Shown piece after piece: positions 7,992 through 14,685 of a DNA stretch of 23,607 nucleotides. Numbering within the stretch: position 1 is the first letter of the stretch; every line of letters starts with the position of its first letter. Under the pieces are notes generated by a model, which worked only from the letters and a program-made list of their open reading frames with translations, was not told where the DNA came from and ran no database searches. Origin of the DNA: Allopontixanthobacter sp041741895 (lineage in GTDB: Bacteria > Pseudomonadota > Alphaproteobacteria > Sphingomonadales > Sphingomonadaceae). The DNA is taken from contig JBGSJO010000028.1 of the NCBI GenBank assembly GCA_041741895.1, positions 1-23,607 on the forward strand, in the 5' to 3' direction. The position numbers and the translations under genes are program-made.

Positions 7992-8019
7992 ATTATATGC
8001 ATTGTTGCTAAATTAGCAA
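7992..8019 (-). promoter_or_regulatory. Regulator promoter with overlapping 15-bp palindromic operator
   Basis: On the minus strand a perfect TATAAT (7997-7992) is preceded, 16 bases upstream, by TTGCTA (8019-8014; four of six matches to TTGACA). The -35 lies inside a perfect odd-length palindrome, TTGCTAAATTAGCAA at 8005-8019. The overlap predicts repression of the operon by its own first gene product. The palindrome and hexamers are seen directly; the assignment to this repressor is inference. Confidence 0.65.
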
Positions 8020-8191
8020 TTGCTTTTATACGATCAGCCCTATGAACGGCTGGCGCTTAAAACCATCGGAGTGAAGAAGCTGGACCAATCGGGCTGATAC
8101 GGACCGCCCGGCCTGCCCTGCCCTTTCTCTCTGTGCATTCTGTTCCCGAACGAAAGACCACCCCGATCACGGTGGATCGAGGCGGCATGAA

Positions 8192-8218
8192 GATGGGATC
8201 AGGTCGCAATATCCCATC
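8192..8218. other. Perfect 8-bp hairpin in the gap before the 45-codon gene's end
   Basis: GATGGGAT (8192-8199) and ATCCCATC (8211-8218) are perfect inverted repeats with an 11-base loop, nine bases from a second, longer hairpin. No T-tract on either side. It may contribute to a complex terminator for the minus-strand small gene. The rest of 8020-8190 contains no convincing gene. Confidence 0.4.
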
Positions 8219-8226
8219 TACCAATA

Positions 8227-8270
8227 TTGCTACCGGTCCCTCGGCGGGGGGTCAGGTGGACCGGTAGCAA
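8227..8270 (-). terminator. Long hairpin enclosing the stop codon of the 45-codon gene
   Basis: TTGCTACCGGTCC at 8227-8239 and GGACCGGTAGCAA at 8258-8270 are perfect 13-bp inverted repeats around an 18-base loop that contains the TGA stop (8254-8252). The stem is strong, but only mixed A/T follows (no U-tract), so it may be an mRNA-stabilising 3' structure or a non-canonical terminator rather than a standard one. Confidence 0.55.
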
Positions 8271-8389
8271 ACAGGCTTCAGCCCGCCTTTACTGCCGTGA
8301 TAGGCTGCCGGCGAACTGCTTGTTTCCTTGTCACGGAGAATTTCGATCGACAGCACACCGTTCTGACGGACGTGGGACTGCTGGCTCAT
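8252..8389 (-). CDS. Small unrecognised protein, 45 residues
   Basis: An ATG at 8389 is preceded by a perfect AGGAG at six bases' spacing, one of the best ribosome-binding sites in the window. It opens a 45-codon frame ending in TGA. The product starts M-S-Q-Q-S-H-V-R-Q-N-G-V-L-S-I-E-I-L-R-D, continues through a Ser/Gly-rich middle and ends K-P-V-C-Y-R-S-T. It is soluble, has no signal peptide and contains a single Cys. The 3' end is built into a 13-bp hairpin. It is divergent from the FixL-like kinase, sharing a 286-base upstream region that contains an inverted repeat of TACGGA half-sites. I do not recognise the family. Oxygen-controlled expression through the adjacent two-component system is a reasonable guess; the function is unknown. 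Confidence 0.6.
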   Translation of the reverse strand: MSQQSHVRQNGVLSIEILRDKETSSSPAAYHGSKGGLKPVCYRST

Positions 8390-8461
8390 GACGTTCTCCT
8401 GATGTTCAGGGAGGGATTGATTACCGAATCGAGAAATAGGATAATCCGCCTTCCCGCGTGA

Positions 8462-8477
8462 TACGGAAACCTCCGTA
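8462..8477. promoter_or_regulatory. Inverted repeat TACGGA-N4-TCCGTA, possible response-regulator site
   Basis: Perfect 6-bp arms with a 4-base spacer, about 73 bases upstream of the small gene's ATG and 200 bases before the kinase start. NarL/FixJ-type dimers bind short inverted repeats of this size, and related TACG(G/C)A half-sites recur at 10883-10904. Binding by the neighbouring regulator is inference. The rest of 8390-8675 shows no gene. Confidence 0.4.
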
Positions 8478-8675
8478 GAATCCGCAGGGCCCGTAAAAAT
8501 TCATGGCTAGGGACATGTACCTAAAGAGTAGACAGTACCATATCAGTAATGTTCACTGCGCATTCGCCCGAATACGTGGCCAAAACTGCTGAATATGTAC
8601 CAGGACTGATAAAGAGTGAATATCGACTGCAACATGACTACAGATCACGCAACAGGCCCGCAGTAATGGAGCGAG

Positions 8676-9839
8676 GTGATTGAGGTGACAACCGGGGGAC
8701 CAACGGCACACATCGCCGTCCTTGAGGGATTCGGCGGGCTGGACGATCTGCATGCGCTGATCGACACGGTGCCCGATGCCATGGTCGTGATCGATACAGA
8801 AGGCAAAGTCCTGTCCTTCAGCAAGGGCGCTTCACGGATGTTCGGCTATGCCGAGGCCGACGTGATCGGAGAAAATATCAGCATGCTGATGCCTTCCCCC
8901 GACCGGGAGCGCCATGACCGCTATATTTCACGCTATCTGGAAACCGGCGAGCGGCGCATTATCGGCATTGGCCGTGTTACAACAGCACGTGCCCGTGATG
9001 GATCGACATTCCCGGTGGATTTGTCGGTCAGTGAATTGATGGTCGGAAGCCGCCGGGTCTTTACCGGGTTTATCCGCGACCTGACTGGCAATCGGCAGAC
9101 CGAGCAGCAATTGCATTCTCTCCAGGCCGAGCTAGCCCAGGTTTCGCGCATTTCAGCCATGGGAACCCTGGCAACTTCGATCGCACATGAACTCAACCAA
9201 CCACTGACCGCCATTACCAACTATGTCGAAGCAGCGCGTGACCTGCTGGATGATCCGACCCCGGAGAACCTCGGCTATCTTCGAGAGGCTCTCAGCGAAT
9301 CTGCGGCAGAAACACTCCGCGCCGGGCAAATTGTCCAACGGCTGAGAAATTTCATATCCCGCGGCGACGCAGTCCGCGAATTCAGCAGCCTGACCCGGCT
9401 GGTCAAGGAGGCCAGTGCGCTCGCCTTGATCAATGGCGATGGGCGCGATGTGGATTTCGATGCCGTTCTGAACCCGCACTTCGACAGGGTCCTGGTTGAC
9501 GCAGTGCAGATCCAGCAAGTGCTGGTCAATCTCATCCGCAACGCGCTGGAGGCAATGCGCGATAGCCCGATCAAGCAGTTGACGATCGCAAGCCAGCCCT
9601 TCGGCGACGACATGGTCCAGGTTTCGGTTAGCGACAGCGGGCCGGGGCTGGACAAACATGTCGCGGAACGGCTGTTTCATCCCTTCGTCAGCACCAAAGC
9701 CAGCGGGATGGGACTGGGTCTGTCGATTTGCCAGACCATCATCAATGCGCATGATGGACAGATCTGGGCGCGGCCATCGGATTTGGGGGGAACGGAATTC
9801 TGCTTTACCCTGATCGGCGCAGGAGCAGACGATGAATGA
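8676..9839 (+). CDS. fixL: FixL-like haem PAS oxygen-sensing histidine kinase
   Basis: A 387-residue soluble kinase: one PAS domain (about 25-140), then HisKA (about 155-225) and HATPase (about 270-380). The PAS region contains R-H-D-R-Y-I-S-R-Y and R-I-I-G-I-G-R. Aligned by eye with Bradyrhizobium FixL, H80 corresponds to the haem ligand H200, R86 to R206, I95 to I215 and R100 to the ligand-sensing R220; the position of H214 is R94. Kinase motifs: H-box A-H-E-L-N-Q-P-L (phospho-H171), N-box N-L-I-R-N-A-L-E-A-M (N289), D-S-G-P-G-L (D320-x-G) and G-M-G-L-G-L-S. There are no membrane segments, unlike Sinorhizobium FixL. The start is GTG 8676 behind GGAG, or GTG 8685. It overlaps fixJ by eight bases. 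Confidence 0.9.
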   Translation: MIEVTTGGPTAHIAVLEGFGGLDDLHALIDTVPDAMVVIDTEGKVLSFSKGASRMFGYAEADVIGENISMLMPSPDRERHDRYISRYLETGERRIIGIGRVTTARARDGSTFPVDLSVSELMVGSRRVFTGFIRDLTGNRQTEQQLHSLQAELAQVSRISAMGTLATSIAHELNQPLTAITNYVEAARDLLDDPTPENLGYLREALSESAAETLRAGQIVQRLRNFISRGDAVREFSSLTRLVKEASALALINGDGRDVDFDAVLNPHFDRVLVDAVQIQQVLVNLIRNALEAMRDSPIKQLTIASQPFGDDMVQVSVSDSGPGLDKHVAERLFHPFVSTKASGMGLGLSICQTIINAHDGQIWARPSDLGGTEFCFTLIGAGADDE

Positions 9840-10449
9840 TTATCCGGTTTATCTGGTCGATGATGATGACGGTGTGCGCCGCTCCATTGGGTTTATGTTG
9901 AAGACTTCCGGCTATCAGGTCCAGCCATTCGTGTCCGGCGTGGAATTCCTGTCCCGGGTGAAACATCTGGACCCCGGATCCATCCTGCTCGACATCAGGA
10001 TGCCGGAAATGGACGGGCTGCAGGTCCAGGCGGAGCTGAACCAACGCGGGGTGGCCTTTCCGGTCATCATCATGACCGGTCACGGCGACATCGACATGGC
10101 GGTCAAGGCAATGAAGGCCGGCGCGGCGGATTTTATCGAAAAGCCGTTCGAAAAATTATCCATGATTACTGCGCTGAGACAGGCCACTCACCGGCTGGCC
10201 GATGATGGCCGCCAGCTCGCCGGCCGGCAGGAAGCGCAGCGCCTGCTCAACGCGCTGACCCCGCGCGAACGCGATGTGCTGGAGGGCCTGGTCAAGGGAC
10301 ATCCAAACAAAACCATTGGTTTCGATTTGGGCATCAGCCCACGCACCGTTGAAATCCACCGCGCCAATCTGATGCAGAAAATCGGTGTGCATTCGCTGTC
10401 GGACCTGCTGCGAATAGCCTTTGCCGCAGGTCTCGGCGACAGCGCATAG
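9832..10449 (+). CDS. fixJ: FixJ-like response regulator
   Basis: A 205-residue regulator with an N-terminal receiver domain (acidic V-D-D-D-D at 9-13, phosphoacceptor D54 in L-L-D-I-R-M-P, conserved Lys in F-I-E-K-P-F) and a C-terminal LuxR/NarL-type HTH (L-T-P-R-E-R-D-V-L through S-P-R-T-V-E-I-H-R-A-N-L-M-Q-K). AGGAG lies six bases upstream of ATG 9832, inside the end of the kinase gene; the eight-base overlap implies coupled translation. In rhizobia and Caulobacter this pair activates fixK and microaerobic respiration genes; no fixK or high-affinity oxidase gene is in this window. Convergent with the next gene, with only 17 bases between the stops. Confidence 0.92.
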   Translation: MNDYPVYLVDDDDGVRRSIGFMLKTSGYQVQPFVSGVEFLSRVKHLDPGSILLDIRMPEMDGLQVQAELNQRGVAFPVIIMTGHGDIDMAVKAMKAGAADFIEKPFEKLSMITALRQATHRLADDGRQLAGRQEAQRLLNALTPRERDVLEGLVKGHPNKTIGFDLGISPRTVEIHRANLMQKIGVHSLSDLLRIAFAAGLGDSA

Positions 10450-10466
10450 TTGGAGTAGCGGACTGG

Positions 10467-10832
10467 TCAGGCCGGTTCTGCGCGCACAACATGAAATGGA
10501 TACCGTGTCCCGTCCGCTTCGGTCAGCGTCAGACATTCGCCCACCCGGATCGGGTGATTTTCCAACTGGCAAAAATTTTCATCGTCAACTTCACCAACCG
10601 CATAGGAAAAGACCCAGCCGCACTTCGACTTCAGCACATAGCCGGACTGGTCTGGCTCATTCGGCCAGAAACGGCGTACGGTAGCCCGGGCATTATCGCC
10701 CGCGCGGGCAGCTTCATCGATCAGGCCACCCGCGACCAAAGGCAGGCGGATCAGATAGGACCGGCCGGGCGACCCATTGGGATATTCTTGGGTTCGCGCT
10801 AGTTCAAGCTTGATGATATGCCAAAGACTCAT
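10467..10832 (-). CDS. Conserved uncharacterised protein, 121 residues
   Basis: With ATG 10832 the product is 121 residues, soluble, with no signal peptide. It begins M-S-L-W-H-I-I-K-L-E-L-A-R-T-Q-E-Y-P-N-G and contains R-R-F-W-P-N-E (53-59), three cysteines (C71, C88, C100) and a C-terminal G-E-C-L-T-L-T-E-A-D-G-T. From memory this resembles small alphaproteobacterial proteins sharing an L-A-R-x-x-E-[FY]-P-x-G-S start and an R-R-F-W core, often found near low-oxygen response genes; no function is known to me. The longer frame to 11549 is rejected because it runs antisense through the stress-protein gene. Its divergent partner is that stress-protein gene; the shared 183-base region holds a 12-bp palindrome. 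Confidence 0.72.
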   Translation of the reverse strand: MSLWHIIKLELARTQEYPNGSPGRSYLIRLPLVAGGLIDEAARAGDNARATVRRFWPNEPDQSGYVLKSKCGWVFSYAVGEVDDENFCQLENHPIRVGECLTLTEADGTRYPFHVVRAEPA

Positions 10833-10882
10833 GTTAGAGGCCCTCCATTCGGGGGAGAGATTTTCACGCGCCGGGCAACCGA

Positions 10883-10904
10883 TGCGTATACGCAAAGATA
10901 CGGA
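10883..10904. promoter_or_regulatory. 12-bp palindrome plus TACGGA half-site in a divergent promoter region
   Basis: TGCGTATACGCA at 10883-10894 is a perfect palindrome; four bases later TACGGA follows (10899-10904). The half-sites TACGCA and TACGGA and the 4-base spacing echo the inverted repeat at 8462-8477. It lies 51 bases upstream of the 121-residue protein's ATG and 112 bases before the stress-protein ATG, so it could control either or both. Confidence 0.4.
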
Positions 10905-11015
10905 TTCAGGCTCAGGGATTTTGCGCAGATACCTCGCCCGCAGGCGTCTTATTTTCCTTCCTGCCAGAATAGGCGTTCCCGGCCTCACGCGGGACCTTCG
11001 GTGAAAGGATAAAAT

Positions 11016-11840
11016 ATGCGCTCGATCATTCTGCATATTCATGAAGACGATTGCCTGGAAGCCCGATTGCAGGCTGCGCTTGATCTGGGACGACATTTCA
11101 ATGGACACCTGACCTGCCTGCAGGCGATCCCGTTCGAATTCGGGGTGCCCGGTGATTTCTACGGCACGCTGGCCGCGCAAATGGCGGTCGAATTCCATGA
11201 ACAAGCCGGGCGGGTGCGGGCGGAATTGGAAGCGCGCCTGGCCAAGGATGATGTGCCGTTCGACTGGCAGGTGAGCGAAGGCTCGGCGACCAGGCTGATA
11301 GCCGGAAATGCTCCACTCAGCGATATAATCGTGGTGGGCGCACGCAATCCTTCGGGCAGCAAGGACAAACCATCCAGTTTGGTAGCCGACTTGATCGGCA
11401 CCTCGCGCGCTCCGATGATGGTGGTGCCGGCTTCCCTGAAGGCGTTCCAGATCGAAGCGGCGGCGGCAGTCGCCTGGAACGGATCGGCAGAAGCCGCCCA
11501 TGCGATTATCGGCAGCATGCCGCTGCTGCAAGCCGCATCGCGAGTACATATCCTGACAGTGCGCGAACCGAAGGAAGGGGGGCTCTATTCCCTGCCATCA
11601 TTGGCGGCAGCTGAATTTCTGGCGCGCCACGGCATCGAAGCGGAAATTGTCGATATCCCTCATGAAGATGGTGACAGCACATCGATTGCGGAAAAGCTGA
11701 TGGATGCAGCGATCATTCGCAAGGCAGGGTTCCTGACGATGGGCGCTTACGACCATTCCCGGCTGCGCGAACGCCTGCTGGGCGGGGTTACCCGGCATAT
11801 GCTGGCGGACCCGCCGCTGCCCCTGCTTCTTGGCCACTAG
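11016..11840 (+). CDS. Universal stress protein, tandem UspA domains
   Basis: A 274-residue protein with two UspA-like folds: residues 1-145 (M-R-S-I-I-L-H-I ... I-I-V-V-G-A-R ... M-M-V-V-P) and 150-274 (A-A-A-V-A-W-N-G-S-A-E-A). The second domain ends with the nucleotide-binding signature M-G-A-Y-D-H-S-R-L-R-E-R-L-L-G-G-V-T-R. The first half has a weaker version of that signature (G-A-R-N-P-S-G-S). AGGA is six bases before the ATG. Tandem Usp proteins are commonly induced by low oxygen or stationary phase, fitting the adjacent fixLJ pair. No membrane segment; cytoplasmic. The following 140 bases (11841-11980) show no gene. Confidence 0.88.
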   Translation: MRSIILHIHEDDCLEARLQAALDLGRHFNGHLTCLQAIPFEFGVPGDFYGTLAAQMAVEFHEQAGRVRAELEARLAKDDVPFDWQVSEGSATRLIAGNAPLSDIIVVGARNPSGSKDKPSSLVADLIGTSRAPMMVVPASLKAFQIEAAAAVAWNGSAEAAHAIIGSMPLLQAASRVHILTVREPKEGGLYSLPSLAAAEFLARHGIEAEIVDIPHEDGDSTSIAEKLMDAAIIRKAGFLTMGAYDHSRLRERLLGGVTRHMLADPPLPLLLGH

Positions 11841-11980
11841 GGTCAGGACCCATCACACACCGCACATTCATCTACCATGCGAACGCCGCGTTTCCCGCAG
11901 GATCGGTCTTGACCTGAAACCGGTTTGTGCCGCACGCTGCGCATTCGCGCTGGATTATCGGCGGAATGGAGTGGGGCAGG

Positions 11981-13897
11981 ATGGGCAAAGGCAAATTAAT
12001 CGCGTCGGTCGGAGCGGCGGCGGTAGTGCTGGGGGTGGGTGCTTACTGGCTATCCCGCCCCGAAATCGTCGACCCCGCCGATGTGGCCGATGCCGAAGCC
12101 GCGATTGCGCTGGCGGAATATCCCGAAACTGTCCTGTGGGGCGATACCCATCTGCATACCGACAATTCCATCGATGCTTTCGGATTTGGCGTGCGGCTTG
12201 GCCCTGAAGATGCGCTGAAATTCGCGCGCGGGGAGGAGGTTACCTCCACCACCGGGGTCAAGGCGAAACTGGCTCGTCCGCTCGATTTCCTGGTAATCGC
12301 CGATCATAGCGACGGGCTGGGGGTTATGCGGCGGATCTACGATGCACCGCGCATCGCGATCCGCGATGCAACGCTGCGCCGCTGGTATGACATGATGCAC
12401 GAATCCCCGCAGCAATCGGCGCGCGCAACGGCAGAGCTGATTACCGCAGCGGGTGCGGGGACATTGCCCGAGGCGATGATGGATCCGGAGCGCAGGGAAA
12501 AAACCGCAACCGATATCTGGAATGCGCAGCTGCAGGTGCTCGACCGCTATTACCAGCCCGGAAAATTCACTCCGCTGGCCGGGTTCGAATACACCTATCA
12601 GCCGGACGGTAACAATCTTCACCGCGTGGTCATGTTCCGCGACGGGATCGAGCGGACTTCGAAGGTCCTGCCTTACCCCGGCCTGACGGAAGAAATCGGC
12701 GGTCTGTTCGATTATATGGATGCCTATGAACAGGCGACAGGCGGGCGGGCTCTTGCCATCCCGCATAATTCCAACTTGTCCAACGGGCTGATGTTCGAAT
12801 TGACGGACGCCAGCGGCGGGCCGATGTCCGCGCGGTACGCCCGGCGGCGCGCCATGCGCGAGCCGGTGGTGGAGGCGACCCAGATCAAGGGCGACAGCGA
12901 AGCGCATCCGTTCCTGTCACCCAACGATGAATTCGCGGATTTCGGGAAGAAGGGCTGGGATATCGGCAATCTGACCCTGTCCCGCGCCAAGGCCGATCCG
13001 ATGTATGCCGGCGAATATCTGCGCGAAGCATTGAAGCGCGGGCTGTCGATCGAGGAACGAACCGGGGCCAATCCGTATAAATTCGGGATGATCGGATCAA
13101 CCGACAGCCACACCTCGCTCGCAACCGGCGATGAGGACAATTTCTTCGGCAAGCATACCGGGAATGAACCAAGCGCAGTGCGTGCCAACGCCCCGCAGAA
13201 TCTGGGTACGCAGGTCGGCCGGTTCGGCTGGAATTATCTCGCGGGCGGATATGCGGCCGTTTGGGCGCGGGCTAATACGCGGGCAGAGATTTTCGACGCG
13301 ATGATGCGTCGCGAAGTATATGCAACTACCGGCCCGCGCATGGTGGTGCGGTTTTTCGGCGGGTTCGATTTTGCCGACAACGCTTTCGACGGCGACTGGG
13401 TGCGCGCGGGCTACAAATCCGGCGTACCGATGGGCGGCGAACTGGCGGGGAACGGCAGACAGCCGCGTTTCCTGGTGTCGGCGCTGAAGGATCCGGACGG
13501 CGCCCATCTCGACCGGGTGCAGATCATCAAAGGGTGGACCGAGGCCGACGGGACAGTCCGAGAGAAAATCTATGATGTGGCATGGTCTGACAGTGACAAA
13601 CGCCGCCGGGTGAATGGCAGGGTCCCTGCGGTGGGCGATACGGTGGACCGCAAGACAGCGCGCTACACCAATTCCATCGGCGCGGCGGAATTGCGCACGG
13701 TCTGGACCGATCCCGATTACCGGGCGGGCCAGCGGGCGTTCTATTACGTCAGGGTGCTGGAAATCCCGACCCCGCGCTGGCCATTGTTCGACGCATTGCG
13801 CTTCGACATGACCCTCTCGCCGGAGGCAATGGACGATGCCGTGGCGCAGGAACGGGCCTATAGCTCGCCGATCTGGATCGGACCTGCCGGGCGATGA
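11981..13897 (+). CDS. DUF3604 protein, PHP-like putative metallohydrolase, membrane-anchored
   Basis: A 638-residue protein from ATG 11981 (GGAG upstream; ATG 11966 and a GTG further upstream are alternatives). Residues 5-24 form an N-terminal hydrophobic segment (uncleaved anchor or signal), so the bulk should be periplasmic. The DUF3604 core shows metal-site motifs in the order seen in PHP-type hydrolases: W-G-D-T-H-L-H-T-D-N-S (53-63), D-F-L-V-I-A-D-H-S-D (102-111), I-P-H-N-S-N-L-S in the middle and G-S-T-D-S-H-T-S-L-A-T later. Many His/Asp residues imply a multinuclear metal centre. The substrate and reaction are unknown. The stop overlaps the next gene's start by four bases (ATGA), the first of two such junctions, so the three products are probably made together. 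Confidence 0.87.
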   Translation: MGKGKLIASVGAAAVVLGVGAYWLSRPEIVDPADVADAEAAIALAEYPETVLWGDTHLHTDNSIDAFGFGVRLGPEDALKFARGEEVTSTTGVKAKLARPLDFLVIADHSDGLGVMRRIYDAPRIAIRDATLRRWYDMMHESPQQSARATAELITAAGAGTLPEAMMDPERREKTATDIWNAQLQVLDRYYQPGKFTPLAGFEYTYQPDGNNLHRVVMFRDGIERTSKVLPYPGLTEEIGGLFDYMDAYEQATGGRALAIPHNSNLSNGLMFELTDASGGPMSARYARRRAMREPVVEATQIKGDSEAHPFLSPNDEFADFGKKGWDIGNLTLSRAKADPMYAGEYLREALKRGLSIEERTGANPYKFGMIGSTDSHTSLATGDEDNFFGKHTGNEPSAVRANAPQNLGTQVGRFGWNYLAGGYAAVWARANTRAEIFDAMMRREVYATTGPRMVVRFFGGFDFADNAFDGDWVRAGYKSGVPMGGELAGNGRQPRFLVSALKDPDGAHLDRVQIIKGWTEADGTVREKIYDVAWSDSDKRRRVNGRVPAVGDTVDRKTARYTNSIGAAELRTVWTDPDYRAGQRAFYYVRVLEIPTPRWPLFDALRFDMTLSPEAMDDAVAQERAYSSPIWIGPAGR

Positions 13898-14685
13898 TCC
13901 TGTCCGCCTGGACCCGCGAGCCGATCGTTCATTTTCTGGCCGCGGCGGCGGCGCTGTTCCTCTATTTCAGCTGGGTGGGCGAGCCTGCCGATCCGGCCAG
14001 CCGGGCGATCACGGTAACGCGGGAAGACCGGGCGGCGCTGGCGCTGCAATGGGAACGCACCATGCAGCGCCCGCCGACCGATGCCGAGCTCGATATTATG
14101 GTCGAGACATTCCTGCGCGAGGAAGTGCTCTACCGCGAGGCAATCCGCCTCGGCCTTGACCGCGATGATCCCGTGGTGCGCAAACGGCTGTCGAACAAGA
14201 TGGATTATCTGGCGGCCAGCATGGCGGAAACGGCAGCTGTGTCCGATTCCGCGCTGGCAGACTGGCTGGCGAAGCACCCGGACCGCTTCACCCCGGATGC
14301 GCGCTACAGTTTCGACCAGCTCTATTTCGCCGAACGCGCAGCGGCCGAGGTAGCGCTTGCTGGCGGTAGCACAATCGGGGAGGCAATCTCCCTGCCCGCT
14401 TCATTCGAAAATACGGACAGGAACAGGATTGAAGGGCAGCTGGGCCAGGCTTTCACCGCGGCTCTGGATGATCTTGAACCGTCGCAACGCTGGGCCGGCC
14501 CGGTGGCATCGGGATTTGGCTGGCATCTGGTGCGGCTGCGTGGCCGCGTGGTCGGTACTCCGCCTGAATTAATCGACATACGCGACCAGGTGGAGGCTGA
14601 CTGGCGCAGCAGCACAGAGGCGCAGCGGCGCAAGGATGCCTATCAATTGCTGCGCAGTGCCTATCAGGTTAGCGTGGAGAAATGA
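13894..14685 (+). CDS. PpiC/parvulin-type peptidyl-prolyl isomerase-like protein, membrane-anchored
   Basis: A 263-residue protein. Hydrophobic residues 10-28 (H-F-L-A-A-A-A-A-L-F-L-Y-F) form a membrane anchor. A SurA-like helical region follows (about 40-130), including F-L-R-E-E-V-L-Y-R-E-A-I-R-L-G-L, the hallmark seen before the isomerase domain. The C-terminal region (about 130-235) is parvulin-like, with G-P-V-A-S-G-F-G-W-H-L-V-R-L near its end matching the conserved G-W-H-[LI]-[VI] strand. The isomerase domain is rather divergent and may be a folding chaperone without activity. ATG 13894 overlaps the DUF3604 stop by four bases, and its own stop overlaps the next start by four bases. Its position suggests it assists folding or maturation of one of its neighbours. 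Confidence 0.85.
   Translation: MILSAWTREPIVHFLAAAAALFLYFSWVGEPADPASRAITVTREDRAALALQWERTMQRPPTDAELDIMVETFLREEVLYREAIRLGLDRDDPVVRKRLSNKMDYLAASMAETAAVSDSALADWLAKHPDRFTPDARYSFDQLYFAERAAAEVALAGGSTIGEAISLPASFENTDRNRIEGQLGQAFTAALDDLEPSQRWAGPVASGFGWHLVRLRGRVVGTPPELIDIRDQVEADWRSSTEAQRRKDAYQLLRSAYQVSVEK

Noticed and set aside
8020..8097. Plus-strand frame reading Y-E-R-L-A-L-K-T-I-G-V-K-K-L-D-Q-S-G before a stop, possible gene remnant
   Set aside because: The frame opens only at 8017 with no ATG or GTG and no ribosome-binding site; it looks protein-like but is too short to support a pseudogene call.
8553..8753. 66-codon minus-strand frame across the kinase start
   Set aside because: Overlaps the real kinase start antisense, has no ribosome-binding site and an unconvincing composition (many Cys/His).
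10833..11549. Minus-strand extension of the 121-residue protein's frame to a 360-residue protein
   Set aside because: It runs antisense through most of the stress-protein gene, has no ribosome-binding site, and its extra sequence is low-complexity and Arg/His-rich.
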